DNA from: Luteimonas gilva
GTDB taxonomy: Bacteria > Pseudomonadota > Gammaproteobacteria > Xanthomonadales > Xanthomonadaceae
Length of the DNA stretch: 64,000 nucleotides
Assembly: GCF_005239095.1 (NCBI RefSeq)
Contig: NZ_SZUA01000003.1
Span: 434,001-498,000, forward strand
Direction of reading: 5' to 3'
Each line of letters opens with the position of its first letter. Within the stretch, counting starts at the first letter, position 1. Shown here piece after piece: positions 17,055 through 28,546 of this stretch. A program made the position numbers and the translations under genes. Below the pieces are notes generated by a model. That model ran no database searches. It was not told where the DNA came from and was given only the letters and a program-made list of their open reading frames with translations.

Positions 17055-17756
17055 TCATGGAAGAAGCGCGTAACCGACGCCGCGCACGGCCTTCAGCGGC
17101 AACGGTTCGCCGGCCGTGGACAGCACTTTGCGGCGCAGCCGGTGCACCAGCATCTCCAAACGATGGCGATCGAAATTCTTCGCGTCGCGCGCCAGCAGGG
17201 AAAGGATGGCTTCGCGCGCGACCGTTTTTCCCGGGGCAGCCGCGAGCGCGGCCATCAGCAAACGTTCGGGTTGGTTCAACTGCACTTTCGCTCCGCCGGG
17301 CGAAATCAAATCCCAGCCGGCCGTTCCGAGCCGCCAGTCCGAAGCATGCTTGCTCGCGGATCGAGAGGCGCCCGACGTCTTCAGGCGCCGCAACAGGCTT
17401 CGCAGCGTGGCGGCCAACGCGTCGATGTCGATCGGTTTGGCGAGATAGGCGTCGGCGCCGTCGTTCAAGCTTCGTATCTGCTCGCTCTTTCTGCGCCGTC
17501 GTTCGGCGATCACCACGATGCCCGCGTCGGTGACGGCGCGCAGGCGGCCGGCCATCGTCGATCCGTGCGCGTCGCGCATACCGGCATCCAGGACGAACAA
17601 AGAAAAGTCGCGCGACAGCATGCAGCGATAGGCATCGATGGCGGTGCCTACGCCTACGGCGTCGAAGCCGGCGTTTTGGAGCCCCGGTATCAAAACCCCG
17701 TCGCGAAACGCTGCGTCGTTTTGGACGACCAGCACCCAATGCCGCACGTCGCTCAT
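17055..17756 (-). CDS. OmpR-type response regulator with atypical receiver
   Basis: A 233-residue paralogue of the 12206-12940 regulator. The receiver keeps the phosphoacceptor aspartate (FVLDAGM) and the lysine (AYLAKPID), but the N-terminal acidic pair reads QND and the position of the conserved Thr/Ser reads alanine (VVIAER). The C-terminal winged helix (RAVRGVGYALL) is complete. Phosphorylation may therefore be weak or replaced. The ATG at 17756 has GGGGA six bases upstream; an open frame reaches 18014 but its added residues look non-coding. It lies upstream of and in the same orientation as the kinase, 181 bases apart. Confidence 0.83.
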   Translation of the reverse strand: MSDVRHWVLVVQNDAAFRDGVLIPGLQNAGFDAVGVGTAIDAYRCMLSRDFSLFVLDAGMRDAHGSTMAGRLRAVTDAGIVVIAERRRRKSEQIRSLNDGADAYLAKPIDIDALAATLRSLLRRLKTSGASRSASKHASDWRLGTAGWDLISPGGAKVQLNQPERLLMAALAAAPGKTVAREAILSLLARDAKNFDRHRLEMLVHRLRRKVLSTAGEPLPLKAVRGVGYALLP

Positions 17757-18530
17757 ACCAATCCCCGTAAAGGCGACCGATCTCTTGGACCGGTCGCAAA
17801 TGCCGCTCGTTATTGCCGTTTGCGAAATGCGTCGAAGCCCATATTCGCGCGTTTTATGGTCCGCCATCGTCGTTCCGAGATTCGGTGAGAATCGGTTAGT
17901 AACGGTGGGTGTATTGCAAAAGTCGTTGTGATTTAGTGCGCGCAAGAAATGTTTTACAGCGCGCGACCTGCGTACGGCAAGCGGAAGACATGGACGTGGC
18001 GAAACGAACTCCATGCGCCTCGATTGTCGATACGGCGGACGCGCAGGCGACCGGCCATCGTTTCCAGCTTGCTTCGTTCCTCACTGGGGAGGTTCGTTCA
18101 TCGAAGCGTCGCAGCGACGGAACGATTAGTCGCTGCGAAGTTTTTTAGCGGAATCGATGTCGGGAAAACTTCAAATCGGTAGCGGTGCGAAGTCGAGAGG
18201 GGGTTAGTCATGGATGCGAAACGCGGGTTGCGTGCCGGGCGACGGACGCGGCCGATAACCGTAGCCGCTGCGCGCCGCGAACGAAAAAGCGGCGCAAGCG
18301 CGGTTGCTTGGAACGACGGGAGACACATGGAAAGTGAGATGAATTTCAAGCATGCGATCGCGGCCTTTCGGCGTACGCCGCCCGCTCGATCGCGCGGCGC
18401 CTATGCGCAGCCGGCGCGCGCACCGCTACAGGCGCGGCAACGGATGCGCTCGTTATCGAACGACTTCCTACGGCGGATCGCTCCGCTTTTTTCTGTCCAT
18501 CGCATCTGCGTGCAATCGGGGGATTGAGCA
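17757..18530. other. Divergent intergenic region upstream of the adhesin
   Basis: 774 bases between a minus-strand regulator and the plus-strand adhesin. No coding frame is convincing. An inverted repeat GAAGTTTT / AAAACTTC (18137-18144 and 18165-18172) lies about 360 bases before the adhesin start and could be a regulator site. The adhesin ATG itself has GGGGGA eight bases upstream. The length suggests a long untranslated leader or unmarked regulatory DNA. Confidence 0.4.
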
Positions 18531-21500
18531 ATGAACAAGATCTATAGCGTGGTATGGAACCGCTCTCTGAACCAGCTGGTGGTCGCGTCCGAACTAGCGA
18601 CGCTGGACGGCAAGGCATCCGCAGGCGCGAAGAAGGTTTCTCGCTCGACAGGAACGCCGCGGCTTGTGGGCATCATGACGGCGCTGTTGGCGGTGGGCTG
18701 GATCGGATGGGCCCCGTCGGCACAGGCGGTGGACTGCACTGCGCCGCCTTACAATCAATACAGCGGCAGCGCGACGTGCGTGGGTTTTCAGTCCCAAGCG
18801 ACTGCCGGCGGAGCCACTGCTGTAGGTTATAACTCCGTCAGTTCGGGGCTGAATGCCGCGACTCTCGGCTACCAAGCCCTTGCCTCAGGGGTTAATTCCA
18901 TTTATGTGGGTGCGCGCACCGCTCCAGGAACCGGTGCGCTGGGCGAAGGCGCCATAGGCATCGGCACCGACGTGACTGCTGCCGCGGGCGGTACTGTCGC
19001 CATAGGTATCCAAGCAGCAGCAACGGGTACAAGCGCTGTGGCGATGGGTACCTCATCCAGGGCATGGGGCAACCAGTCGATCGCAATCGGATTAGGCGCC
19101 AATGCGGGCGTCCAAACCAACACAGCCTTGCCCAACGACATCGCAATCGGCGTCAATACGCGCGCTACGGGTGGTTTCAGCGTCGCGCTGGGCACCGCTG
19201 CCGCTGCGACCGCCCAAGGTGGTGTCGCTATGGGCAACGTAGCCAATGCCACAGGGATCAATGCCACCGCATTGGGATCCGGGACGAACGCGAGCGTTAC
19301 CAATGCGACCGCGGTTGGCGCGTCCGCTGAGGTTACCGGAGTCGGCGCCAGCGCCTTGGGTTCTTTCGCCAATGCCAGTGGCGGCAATTCCGCCGCTATA
19401 GGTTCCGGCGCCAATGCCAGCGGTCTCAATTCGTTTGCGGGCGGCCGCTTGGCGACGTCAAGCAACGAGGCGGCCACTGCGGTCGGAAACGCCGCTCAGG
19501 CGCAAGGGAATAGTTCGCTTGCGCTCGGAGCGCAAGCGATCGCTGCCGGTGCCAGCACAGTGGCGGTCGGCCAGGGCGCCGGCGCGGGCTCGACGGTCGC
19601 CAATACGGGTTCGGTCGCGGTGGGCATTGCCTCCGGAACGCTGGTCACCGGCGCGCAGAACACCGCCATGGGCGGAGGCATTGCGAGCGCGATGCGGGGC
19701 GCGGGTTCGGGCGTCACGGGAACGCGCAACGTCGCCTTCGGCACAGGCGACGGCACGGTCGCCTACGATGCCACCTTGGACGCTTCGGCAGGCAACCTGG
19801 TCAGCGGCAACGACAATATCGCCATCGGCACCAACGCCGGCATCGGCATCGCGAACAACGCGACGACGTCGATCGGCCTGAACGCGAAAGCGAGCTTGGA
19901 GAACGCGATCGCCATCGGTACCCGGGCGAGCGCTTCCGCACTGGACGCCGTCGCGCAAGGCACCAACACCAACGCAAGCGGCCGCAACGCCGTCGCCATC
20001 GGCTTCCAGGCGGTCGCGACGCAACTGAACTCGATCAATATCGGCGGCCGCACGGCTCCGGGAACGGGCGCCACGGGGGTGGGCACTATCGCCATCGGCA
20101 CGGATGTGACGGCCTCTCAGCAATACGCCATTGCGGTGGGGCTCTCGAGCCAGGCGACCGGCACCAACGCCATCGCCTTGGGTCAAAGCGCCGCATCGAC
20201 GGACCAGAGCGCCATCGCCATCGGACGCAACAGCACGTCAGGCGCGGTCAACGCAATAACGCTGGGCGTCGATACCGATGCGACGGCCACCAATGCCGTG
20301 GCGATCTCGGCCTTGGCACAGGCCACCGGCGTGAATGCGCTCGCCATCGGAACCGAAGCCAATGCGGCCGCGGACAACACGATCGCGATGGGCCGTTCGG
20401 CGCTCGCGGATTCGGCTGGCGCCGTGGCGATCGGCAACGATTCGACCGCCACCGGCGGCAGGGCGGTGGCCATCGGCGACGGCAACTTCGCCAGCGGCAA
20501 CGGCGCGGTCGCCATCGGCGATCCCAACACCGCGACCGGCAATGGTGCAATCGCAAGCGGCCTGGACAACACCGCCACCGGCAACGGTTCGGTGGCGATG
20601 GGCAACACCAACATGGTCGGCGGCGGCGGGCAGGCGGTGAGCACGCCAGGCATCGCCGCGCAGGGCGCGGTGGGCATCGGCTATCAGAACACGGTAGTCG
20701 GCCAAGGCGCCGTCGCGATCGGCAGCACCAACCGTGCGTTGGCCGCCGGCGCCGTCGCTTTGGGCGATACGGCGATCGCCAACAACGCGCGCGACGTGGC
20801 GCTGGGTTCCGGTGCCGTCACGGCAACGGCGGTGGGAACGTCCAGCATTGTGCTCGACGGAACGACCTACAACTTCGCCGGCACTACGCCGACGTCGACG
20901 GTCAGCGTAGGCACCGCCGGCGCCGAACGCACCATCACCAACGTCGCCGCGGGCCGGATCAGCGACACGTCGACCGATGCGATCAACGGTTCGCAGCTGT
21001 TTGCCACCAAACAGTCGATCGAAAACCTCAGCAACGAGGTCGATGCGAACGCCATCCACTACTTCAGCGTCAACGACGGCGGCGTAGCCACCGGCAACTA
21101 CAATAACGACGGTGCGGCCGGGACGAACTCGATCGCCGTGGGACAGAATGCGCTCTCGCCGGTGCTGGATGGCATCGCCATCGGTAATGGCGCTTCCAAT
21201 CTCAATCCGAGCGGCAATGCCGGCGCGGTGGCGATTGGCGCTTTCGCGCTGACCAGCCAGAATTTCACGACAGCCGTCGGTTACGGATCCGAGGCGCTGG
21301 TGCAGGGCGCGGTCGCCCTTGGTGCGCAGTCATCGTCAAACAGCGCCTACACCATTGCCATCGGCTCCGGGCCGCCTAGCGGAGGGGCGACCGCAACAGG
21401 CGGCGGGTCCATCGCGATCGGCGGCGGCGGCGGGACCGTGCCCACCGGTACTCCGGCCCTCGCATCGGGAACCCGTGCCATCGCCATCGGACAGAACACG

Positions 21501-24500
21501 GTTGCCCTGGCGCAATCGGTCGCGCTGGGTTACCGGGCCACGGTCGGCAGCGCCTCATCGGTCGCCATCGGTGATGCCGCCACCACGGGCGTGACGGGCA
21601 GAAATGTCGCTATCGGCAATCTGAGCACAGCGGATGCAGGCACCGCCGCGGGCGGCGCGGTGGCGATCGGCCGTTCGAACACCGCTTTCGGCGACGGCGC
21701 CGTCGCCATCGGCGACCCGAGCTACGCCAGCGGCACCGGCGCCTTCGTCGGTGGCGCGAACAACATCGCCAACAGCGACGGCACTGCGACGGCGACGGCC
21801 GCGAACCAGGCCAATGGTGCGGTGGCGATCGGCAACAACAACCGGGCGATCGGGCAGGGCAGCGTAGCGCTCGGCAATGGTTCGACCGCGGGCGCGGCCG
21901 GCATCGCCGGCAATGTCGCGATCGGCAACGGCGCGACGGCGGCGGCGAGCGTGGGCGATGTGGCCATCGGTTCGGGTTCGGCGACGGCGGCGACCGTCGC
22001 TACGGCCAGCACGATTATCGATGGCAACACCTACAACTTCGCCGGCACGACGCCGACCAGCACGGTCAGCGTCGGCGCCGCGGGTGCGGAGCGCACGATC
22101 ACCAATGTGGCGGCCGGTCGTATCAACGGATCCAGCACCGACGCGATCAACGGTTCGCAGCTGTTCGCGACCAACCAGTCGATCGAAAACCTCAGCAACG
22201 AGGTCGATGCCAACGCCATCCACTACTACAGCGTCAACGACAACGGCGTGGTCGGCGCCAACTACGACAACGACGGCGCGACCGGTACCAATGCGCTGGC
22301 CGCGGGCGTGGGCGCCAGCGCGACCGGCAACTTGTCCACGGCCGTCGGTTTCAATTCCGTCGCCGCCGACCAAGGCGCCGTGGCGATGGGCGTGAATTCC
22401 AACGCGGCAGCGGCATGGACGACCGCGCTGGGCGACACGGCCACGGCGACCGCGCAATTCGCGACGGCCGTCGGCAACAACGCTCAGGCCACCGACCAAT
22501 TCTCGACCGCGATCGGCGCGACCTCGCTCGCTTCGGGGCGCGCGGCCACGGCCATCGGCCCGAATGCCGAAGCCGCCGGCGCCAGCGCGATGGCTTTAGG
22601 CGATTCTTCGCAAGCGTCCGGCGCCTCGTCGGCAGCGTTCGGCCGCGGCGCCAACGCCAGCGCATTGGGCGCCTTGGCGATGGGGCCGGCGTCGGTAGCG
22701 AATGCGCGCAGCGCCGTCGCGCTCGGCGACACATCCAACGCAACCGGCGAGTACGCCATGGCGTTGGGCGCGGGCAGCACGGCCAGCGCGACCCAAGGCG
22801 TCGCCCTGGGCGCGTTCTCGGTGGCGAATACGGCCGCCGGCGCAGCGGGCTACGACCCGGTCACGGGCTTGCCTTCTACCGATACCAGCAGCACGTGGGT
22901 CAGCCGCCTGGGTGCGGTGAGCGTAGGCAGCAGCGGCCAGACCCGGCAGATCACCAACGTGGCGGCGGGCACCACGGCCACCGACGCGGTCAACGTCGCG
23001 CAGTTGCAGGCATTGACCCAGGAAGTGAACGCGGGGCAGACGCACTACTACAGCGTCAACGACAACGGCGTGCAGGGCGGCAACTACGACAACGACGGCG
23101 CGACCGGCCTCAACGCCATCGCCGCCGGCGTGAACGCCACCGCTGCGGGCCAGCAGGCCACCGCCATGGGCGATGGCGCGACGGCGCAAGCGTTGCAGAG
23201 CATCGCGATCGGCTACCAAGCCCGTGTCGTCCATACCATTCCGGGTTTGAGCGACCACTCGATCGTGATCGGCGATTCGAGCACGATCAACGACAGCTTC
23301 AATTCCTGGGCCTTCGGCCAGAGCAACGACATCACGTCTTCGACGCAGACCGGGGTGCTGGGTGGTTTCAACCAAGTCAGCAACAGCGCCGGGTCGATGG
23401 TGCAGGGTTCGAACAACACCGTGACCGGCGGCGTAGGCGCGCTGGTCAGCGGCGCGCTCAATACCGTGGACAATTCCAATCTCGCCATGGTGCTGGGCGC
23501 CCGCAACTCCGTCGCCAACTCGGCCACGAACGTCGTGATCGGTAGCGACAACGCCTTGGCCCAGGCCAACGAAAGCTTCGTGGGCGGCTATCGCAACACG
23601 CTGGGCGTCGGGATGACCGGCACCCAAGTGCTGGCCCGGGACGGCACCGTCGCTGCCGGCGTCCAGGACGGCGTGCTGATCGGCAGCGGCGGCACGGTGA
23701 ACGCCAACGACGGCATCGCCATCGGCACGGGCGCCGTGGCCAACAACGTCGGCGACGTGGCCTTGGGTGCGGGCAGCGTGACCGCCGCCGCAGTGCCGAC
23801 TAGCACCGCGACGATCAACGGCATCACCTATGCCGGCTTCGCGGGCACCGCGCCCACGAGCGTGGTGAGCGTCGGCGCGGCCGGCGCCGAAAGGCAGGTC
23901 ACGAACGTGGCGGCCGGCCAGATCTCGGCCGGCTCCACGGACGCGATCAACGGCTCGCAGCTGTATGCGGTCGCCGATACCTTGACGGGGCAAATCGCCG
24001 CCGCCGAAACGCATTACTACAGCGTCAACGACAACGGCGTGGCCGGCGGCAACTACGCCAACGACGGCGCCACCGGGCTCAACGCGATGGCGGCCGGCGT
24101 GGACGCGACGGCCGCGGGCGATTCCTCCGTCGCCATCGGCTTCGGCGCCACGGCTTCCGACATCAACAGCGTGGCGCTGGGTTCGAACGCCTCGACGGCG
24201 GTTGCGGTGGGCACCTCGAGCATCGTGATCGACGGCAACGCGTACAACTTCGCAGGCGTCGCGCCGGTCGGAACCGTCAGCGTGGGCTCGTTGGGCGCGG
24301 AGCGCACGATCACCAACGTCGCGGCCGGCCGGATCGCGGGCGATAGCACCGATGCGATCAACGGTTCGCAGCTGTACGCGACCAACCAGGCGCTGGAGAA
24401 CCTCAGCACCACCGTCAATTCCAGCGCGTCGCACTACTACAGCGTCAACGACGGCGGCGCCGCGGCCGGCAACTACAACAACAACGGCGCGACGGCCGCG

Positions 24501-25685
24501 GGCGCGATCGCCGCGGGCATGAACGCCGGAGCCAGCGCCGCCGACGCGGTGGCGATCGGCAGCGGCGCCACCGCCGGCACCGCGAATAGCGTGGCCTTGG
24601 GTGCGGGTTCGACCACTACCGCCGCAGTGGGGACGGCCAGCGCGACCATCGCCGGTACGACCTATAACTTCGCCGGAGCCAATCCCACCGGCACGGTGAG
24701 CGTAGGCGGCGTCGGCGCCGAACGCACGATCACCAACGTAGCGGCCGGCCGGATCGCGCAGGACAGCACCGATGCGGTGAACGGAAGCCAGTTGCACGCG
24801 ACCAACCAAGCGGTCAACCAGATCGATGCGCGGGTCACCAACATCGAAGACTCGATCACCAACATCGGCAATGGCTCCACAGGCATGTTCCAGGTCAGCC
24901 AGGACCACAACGCGCCGCCGCCGAGCCCGACCGGCACGGATTCCGCCGCCGGCGGCGCCAACGCGGTCGCCAGCGGCAACAGCAGCACGGCGGTCGGCAA
25001 CAACAGTTCGGCTTCGGGCACCGGCAGTTCCGCGTTCGGCAACGGCGCGTCCGCCAGCGGCAACAACAGCGTGGCGATCGGCGCCGGTTCGGTGGCTTCG
25101 GCCGACAACACGGTGTCGGTCGGCACGGTCGGCGGCGAGCGCAAGATCACCAACGTCGCGGCCGGCGTCGCCGACACCGACGCCGTGAACGTGTCGCAAC
25201 TGAAGGGATTCACCAACGGCGGCGTGCAATACGACAAGAACGTCGACGGCACGGTCAACAACAACAGCATCACGCTGAACCCGAACGGCACCGGGCCGAC
25301 GACGATCCACAACGTCGCCGCGGGCGTCGCCGGCACGGACGCGGTCAACGTGACCCAGCTGCAATCCGGCCTGACGAACACGCTCAACCAAGCCAACGGC
25401 TACACCGACGCGCGCATCAACGAACTGCAAGACGACATCTGGAGCGCCAATCGCGACGCTCGCGGCGGCACCGCTTCGGCGATGGCGATGGCGGGCATGC
25501 CGCAGGCTTACTTGCCGGGCAAGAGCATGCTGTCGGTCGGCGTCGGCGGGTACCAGAGCGAATACGGCATGGCCATCGGCTTGTCCGGCATTACCGACAA
25601 CGGCCGCTACGTCTACAAAGCGCAGGTCAGCGGCAATACCACGCGCGAATTCGGCTTCTCGGCCGGCGCCGGTATCCAGTGGTGA
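18531..25685 (+). CDS. Trimeric autotransporter adhesin (YadA/Hia family)
   Basis: A 2384-residue surface adhesin. It begins with an extended signal peptide ([18 protein letters not shown]), with a likely cut after SAQA near residue 65. The head consists of many YadA-like repeats of the AIG-type (for example [14 protein letters not shown]). Six to seven stalk/neck modules of the form [14 protein letters not shown]...DAINGSQL are followed five times by an [18 protein letters not shown] module. The C terminus holds a coiled coil and the four-stranded outer-membrane anchor, ending [10 protein letters not shown]. It trimerises in the outer membrane and mediates adhesion or biofilm. DNA-level repeats (for example around 21025 and 22186) make length variation by recombination likely. 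The next gene encodes a TpgA-like partner. Confidence 0.95.
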   Translation: MNKIYSVVWNRSLNQLVVASELATLDGKASAGAKKVSRSTGTPRLVGIMTALLAVGWIGWAPSAQAVDCTAPPYNQYSGSATCVGFQSQATAGGATAVGYNSVSSGLNAATLGYQALASGVNSIYVGARTAPGTGALGEGAIGIGTDVTAAAGGTVAIGIQAAATGTSAVAMGTSSRAWGNQSIAIGLGANAGVQTNTALPNDIAIGVNTRATGGFSVALGTAAAATAQGGVAMGNVANATGINATALGSGTNASVTNATAVGASAEVTGVGASALGSFANASGGNSAAIGSGANASGLNSFAGGRLATSSNEAATAVGNAAQAQGNSSLALGAQAIAAGASTVAVGQGAGAGSTVANTGSVAVGIASGTLVTGAQNTAMGGGIASAMRGAGSGVTGTRNVAFGTGDGTVAYDATLDASAGNLVSGNDNIAIGTNAGIGIANNATTSIGLNAKASLENAIAIGTRASASALDAVAQGTNTNASGRNAVAIGFQAVATQLNSINIGGRTAPGTGATGVGTIAIGTDVTASQQYAIAVGLSSQATGTNAIALGQSAASTDQSAIAIGRNSTSGAVNAITLGVDTDATATNAVAISALAQATGVNALAIGTEANAAADNTIAMGRSALADSAGAVAIGNDSTATGGRAVAIGDGNFASGNGAVAIGDPNTATGNGAIASGLDNTATGNGSVAMGNTNMVGGGGQAVSTPGIAAQGAVGIGYQNTVVGQGAVAIGSTNRALAAGAVALGDTAIANNARDVALGSGAVTATAVGTSSIVLDGTTYNFAGTTPTSTVSVGTAGAERTITNVAAGRISDTSTDAINGSQLFATKQSIENLSNEVDANAIHYFSVNDGGVATGNYNNDGAAGTNSIAVGQNALSPVLDGIAIGNGASNLNPSGNAGAVAIGAFALTSQNFTTAVGYGSEALVQGAVALGAQSSSNSAYTIAIGSGPPSGGATATGGGSIAIGGGGGTVPTGTPALASGTRAIAIGQNTVALAQSVALGYRATVGSASSVAIGDAATTGVTGRNVAIGNLSTADAGTAAGGAVAIGRSNTAFGDGAVAIGDPSYASGTGAFVGGANNIANSDGTATATAANQANGAVAIGNNNRAIGQGSVALGNGSTAGAAGIAGNVAIGNGATAAASVGDVAIGSGSATAATVATASTIIDGNTYNFAGTTPTSTVSVGAAGAERTITNVAAGRINGSSTDAINGSQLFATNQSIENLSNEVDANAIHYYSVNDNGVVGANYDNDGATGTNALAAGVGASATGNLSTAVGFNSVAADQGAVAMGVNSNAAAAWTTALGDTATATAQFATAVGNNAQATDQFSTAIGATSLASGRAATAIGPNAEAAGASAMALGDSSQASGASSAAFGRGANASALGALAMGPASVANARSAVALGDTSNATGEYAMALGAGSTASATQGVALGAFSVANTAAGAAGYDPVTGLPSTDTSSTWVSRLGAVSVGSSGQTRQITNVAAGTTATDAVNVAQLQALTQEVNAGQTHYYSVNDNGVQGGNYDNDGATGLNAIAAGVNATAAGQQATAMGDGATAQALQSIAIGYQARVVHTIPGLSDHSIVIGDSSTINDSFNSWAFGQSNDITSSTQTGVLGGFNQVSNSAGSMVQGSNNTVTGGVGALVSGALNTVDNSNLAMVLGARNSVANSATNVVIGSDNALAQANESFVGGYRNTLGVGMTGTQVLARDGTVAAGVQDGVLIGSGGTVNANDGIAIGTGAVANNVGDVALGAGSVTAAAVPTSTATINGITYAGFAGTAPTSVVSVGAAGAERQVTNVAAGQISAGSTDAINGSQLYAVADTLTGQIAAAETHYYSVNDNGVAGGNYANDGATGLNAMAAGVDATAAGDSSVAIGFGATASDINSVALGSNASTAVAVGTSSIVIDGNAYNFAGVAPVGTVSVGSLGAERTITNVAAGRIAGDSTDAINGSQLYATNQALENLSTTVNSSASHYYSVNDGGAAAGNYNNNGATAAGAIAAGMNAGASAADAVAIGSGATAGTANSVALGAGSTTTAAVGTASATIAGTTYNFAGANPTGTVSVGGVGAERTITNVAAGRIAQDSTDAVNGSQLHATNQAVNQIDARVTNIEDSITNIGNGSTGMFQVSQDHNAPPPSPTGTDSAAGGANAVASGNSSTAVGNNSSASGTGSSAFGNGASASGNNSVAIGAGSVASADNTVSVGTVGGERKITNVAAGVADTDAVNVSQLKGFTNGGVQYDKNVDGTVNNNSITLNPNGTGPTTIHNVAAGVAGTDAVNVTQLQSGLTNTLNQANGYTDARINELQDDIWSANRDARGGTASAMAMAGMPQAYLPGKSMLSVGVGGYQSEYGMAIGLSGITDNGRYVYKAQVSGNTTREFGFSAGAGIQW

Positions 25686-25693
25686 ACCAGGAA

Positions 25694-25721
25694 GGCGGGC
25701 CGCGATCGAACGCGGCCCGCC
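25694..25721 (+). terminator. Hairpin between adhesin and partner gene
   Basis: An 11-bp perfect stem (GGCGGGCCGCG / CGCGGCCCGCC) with a six-base loop, 8 bases after the adhesin stop. No T-run follows, so it may attenuate or stabilise rather than end transcription, leaving the downstream gene partly co-transcribed. Confidence 0.45.
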
Positions 25722-25750
25722 ATCGCCAGAATCCAATAGGGGCAGCCGAA

Positions 25751-26569
25751 ATGGAAAATACGAACAAGATCGTGCGCGGCATACCGCTTGCGCTTTGCGC
25801 CGCAGTCGCGATGGTTGCGGTGCTTGCCGGATGCACGCGCCACGTGAGCCGGGACATCACGCCGCAAGGCCAAGCGGGAGAAGTCGTTTTCCCGGCCGTG
25901 GACAGGATCGTGCTGAAGGAAGGCACGTTCCCGACCCTGGAAGCGCTGCGGCAGATCGGCCCGGGCGTCACCCGAGACCAGTTGTACCAGTTGATCGGCC
26001 GACCGCATTTTCGCGAAGGATTCCATGCGCGGGAGTGGGATTACCTCTTCCATTTTCGCGATGGGGACCAAGTCGTCACCTGCCAATACAAGGTGATCTT
26101 CGACGGCGAATACCGCGGACAGAATTTCCACTGGCTACCGGCGGGCTGCGCGGACCGATTGAAAGACCGTCCCGTCGTCGCGTCCGATCCGAAGCGCTTC
26201 GAGATTTCCGGCGATGCGCTCTTCGCCTTCGGCCGGTCCGGCCTGGAAGACATGCTGTCCGGCGGCCGCGACGAGTTGCTCAAGGTAGCCAACGAGTTGA
26301 AGGCGTTGGACGCGAGCGTCGTCCAGGTCGTCGGCCATACCGACCTTATCGGCAGCGATGCCGCTAATCTCGAACTCTCGCGGCGGCGCGCCGAAACCGT
26401 CCGCGATTTCCTCGCCAAGAGTGGCGTATCCGCCGACGGCCTGTCCGCGCACGGGGTGGGAGAGGCCGAGCCGGTCAAGCAATGCGACGACAAGCTCGAT
26501 CGCGAAGCCTTGATCGCCTGCCTTCAACCCAACCGTCGGGTCGAAGTCGTCGCGAAAGGCTTCAAATAA
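25751..26569 (+). CDS. TpgA-like lipoprotein with BamE-like and OmpA domains
   Basis: A 272-residue lipoprotein. Lipobox VLAGC near residue 30 follows a signal peptide. A SmpA/OmlA (BamE-like) domain (GVTRDQLYQLIGRPHF to the WLPAGC cysteine) is followed by an OmpA-type peptidoglycan-binding domain with VVGHTD, LSRRRAETVRDFL and NRRVEVV. TpgA proteins encoded beside trimeric autotransporters (known for AtaA in Acinetobacter) have this architecture and anchor the adhesin to peptidoglycan. The position 65 bases after the adhesin gene supports the same role. The ATG at 25751 is chosen because the longer frame adds non-signal-like sequence. Confidence 0.85.
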   Translation: MENTNKIVRGIPLALCAAVAMVAVLAGCTRHVSRDITPQGQAGEVVFPAVDRIVLKEGTFPTLEALRQIGPGVTRDQLYQLIGRPHFREGFHAREWDYLFHFRDGDQVVTCQYKVIFDGEYRGQNFHWLPAGCADRLKDRPVVASDPKRFEISGDALFAFGRSGLEDMLSGGRDELLKVANELKALDASVVQVVGHTDLIGSDAANLELSRRRAETVRDFLAKSGVSADGLSAHGVGEAEPVKQCDDKLDREALIACLQPNRRVEVVAKGFK

Positions 26570-26580
26570 TTCCATTGCTT

Positions 26581-26619
26581 GCGGCGCTGGCGCCCGGCAT
26601 GGCCGGCGCCAGCCGCCGC
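26581..26619. terminator. Hairpin between convergent genes
   Basis: A 14-bp stem with one bulge (GCGGCGCTGGCGCC with GGCGCCAGCCGCCGC) between the lipoprotein stop and the convergent toxin gene stop. No T-run. It could serve both transcripts. Confidence 0.35.
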
Positions 26620-26687
26620 GGGCGACTAACGGCGAATAGCCCGCAAAGGCGGCGTTTACATATTTCTGATCGGGCCGATTGCGCTTT

Positions 26688-28535
26688 TCAGGGGCTCGGC
26701 GCCGACAATTTCTCTGCCAAGGGTTTCATTTTATCGGCCAACGATTTGAGTTCGCTGTCTTTGAGTTCGACCGCGATCAGTTCGTAGGCGAACTTCTCTT
26801 TCTTGAGTTGCGCCTCGATCGTGTTGACCGAGGCGTTCTTGGGCACGATTCCGAAGAACTTGGTCTTCTGGGGCGAGATACTGACCGGGATGATTTCCGA
26901 TCCGATATTGAGGGCCGACGAGCCGCCGGCCTGGGCGAGGCGTTCGATATCGCGCCGCACCTGCCCGCCCGACTCGGACAGCGATATCTCGCGCATGATG
27001 TCGCTGAGTTTTCCGCGATACCGCTTGCCGTTGCGGGCGGCTTCGATGCGGCGGTCGAAGATGATGTCCCGCGCATAGGCGCGAAGTTCCGCGAGTTCGT
27101 CCTTGGTCAACGACCCCAGCGAGCCGGAGGCCTTGCTCAGTTCGCGCGCCGCACGCTTGCCGGCTTTGGCCTCGAATACGGCCACGATCTGAAGTTTGCC
27201 GGCGTCGCGGTAGGCGAGAATGCCGTCGGTGATTTGCCGGCCCTTGATGTCGCGAATCATGTGCCCGGGAATGAACTCCAGCTTCTTCCCGGCGGGCACC
27301 TGGACGCCTAGCGCGAACGAGCCGGCGCGCTCGCGCAGCCAGGGCAAGATCTTGCTTTCCAGCAGTTCTTCGAGCAGTTGGCCCTTCAGATGATCGACAT
27401 TGGGGCCCTTGCCGACGCAGCGGCGGATAGCGGGCGCGTCCAGCGACTTCATGGCGGCACTCGCGGATTGCAGGTCCGTCAGGAGCTTGGCGATCTCCGC
27501 GTCGACGGCGGACGACGCCGAACTCGATCCCTTGATCACCTCCTTCATCGCCGGTGCCGCATCGGTCGCGACCTGGCCCAGGATCTTGGTCTGGGCGCGC
27601 AACTCGTTGCCCGCGGCCTCTACATCGCGGATGGCCTTGAACGTCGATGCGGTTTCGGCCCGGCCGCTGGCTTTGACGACCTTCGACCATGCGGCCGCAT
27701 CGCGCCCGTAAAGCTGCACCAGCCGCACCTCGGTATAGAGCACGCGCCCGCCCTTCACCAATCGGCCCGCCATCGGCAGCAGCACGCTGGCGCCGAGGAT
27801 GCCGCGCTCGATGTCGGTCAAGGCATAACCGAACAAATCCCGGCCCGCATAGGCCTCATAGGCCGCCACCGCGTTGCCGACGACGGGGATGAAGGCGATG
27901 GCGAGCTCGATCGCTTCCACCGCCGCCGGGCGATCCACCGGCACATTCCTCACTTCGCTGTCCAAAGGTGCGCTCTGGGCCAGGCGCACCATCAGCACCA
28001 GATCCGGCCGCTCGGCAAGCATGGTCGCAAGCCCGGCCTGCGCGCTCATCGACATGGCGGCCTTGGAATTGGGTTGCGCTCCGAACCAGCCCATCAGCTC
28101 GCTCGCCACAAGTTTCATGACTTCGCCGACGATCGGAAGCTCTCCGTGGATCAGGTAGCTCTTGCCGTTTTGCCGATCGACCACCGCCTGTTGGCGCACC
28201 CGTTTTTCGCTCACGATACGTTGGCCCAGATCCAGATACTCCCGCGCTTTGGTCAGCCGATCGGTTGGCGACAGGAACTGCGGATCCAGTTGCAGCCCGG
28301 CTTTCTTCTGCGCATCGATGCGCCAGCGTTCCGCGCCCGTGAACCCCTGCTTGTCGGGCGGAAGCTTGTCGTAGACGAGAACCGAGCCGGGGCTTTTCAG
28401 CTCCCGCTCCATGATCTCTACCGCCAGCCGGGCGGTGGCGAGCTCGCCCGCGCTCGCCTTTCCGCCCAACAGCAGCGCAGTCAGCCGTTTTTTGGCAGCA
28501 TCGCGTGCCGCCTCATAGGGTTTGATTCCGGCCAT
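26688..28535 (-). CDS. Polymorphic-toxin-like protein: pretoxin (PT-TG) domain and nuclease-like C terminus
   Basis: A 615-residue protein without a signal peptide. Residues about 200-265 match the pretoxin PT-TG pattern (FIPVVGNAVAAYEAYAGRDL, then LTDIERGILGASVLLP), which sits just before toxin domains in secreted polymorphic toxins. The C-terminal part has the PD-(D/E)XK arrangement: an aspartate in ITDGILAY (about 436) and FEAKAG (about 454-456), preceded by LEFIPGHMIRDIKGR. A DNase or RNase effector is the best reading. It starts 11 bases after the 1038-residue gene and is surely co-transcribed. No immunity-like frame lies next to it; the downstream neighbour is a convergent lipoprotein gene. 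The frame open upstream of 28535 is a shadow of the preceding gene. Confidence 0.7.
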   Translation of the reverse strand: MAGIKPYEAARDAAKKRLTALLLGGKASAGELATARLAVEIMERELKSPGSVLVYDKLPPDKQGFTGAERWRIDAQKKAGLQLDPQFLSPTDRLTKAREYLDLGQRIVSEKRVRQQAVVDRQNGKSYLIHGELPIVGEVMKLVASELMGWFGAQPNSKAAMSMSAQAGLATMLAERPDLVLMVRLAQSAPLDSEVRNVPVDRPAAVEAIELAIAFIPVVGNAVAAYEAYAGRDLFGYALTDIERGILGASVLLPMAGRLVKGGRVLYTEVRLVQLYGRDAAAWSKVVKASGRAETASTFKAIRDVEAAGNELRAQTKILGQVATDAAPAMKEVIKGSSSASSAVDAEIAKLLTDLQSASAAMKSLDAPAIRRCVGKGPNVDHLKGQLLEELLESKILPWLRERAGSFALGVQVPAGKKLEFIPGHMIRDIKGRQITDGILAYRDAGKLQIVAVFEAKAGKRAARELSKASGSLGSLTKDELAELRAYARDIIFDRRIEAARNGKRYRGKLSDIMREISLSESGGQVRRDIERLAQAGGSSALNIGSEIIPVSISPQKTKFFGIVPKNASVNTIEAQLKKEKFAYELIAVELKDSELKSLADKMKPLAEKLSAPSP

Positions 28536-28546
28536 GACGCTGCGTC

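Noticed and set aside
17055..18014. Longer form of the response regulator starting at 18014
   Set aside because: The extra 86 residues look like random translation of an A+T-richer intergenic region, and the ATG at 17756 has a proper ribosome site.
22596..25736. A 1046-residue frame antisense to the adhesin
   Set aside because: It is the mirror of the repetitive adhesin coding strand in a high-GC gene, lacks a ribosome site and has no domain. Similar long shadows occur opposite cysJ, dusA and the ExeM-like gene (for example 58727-61417).
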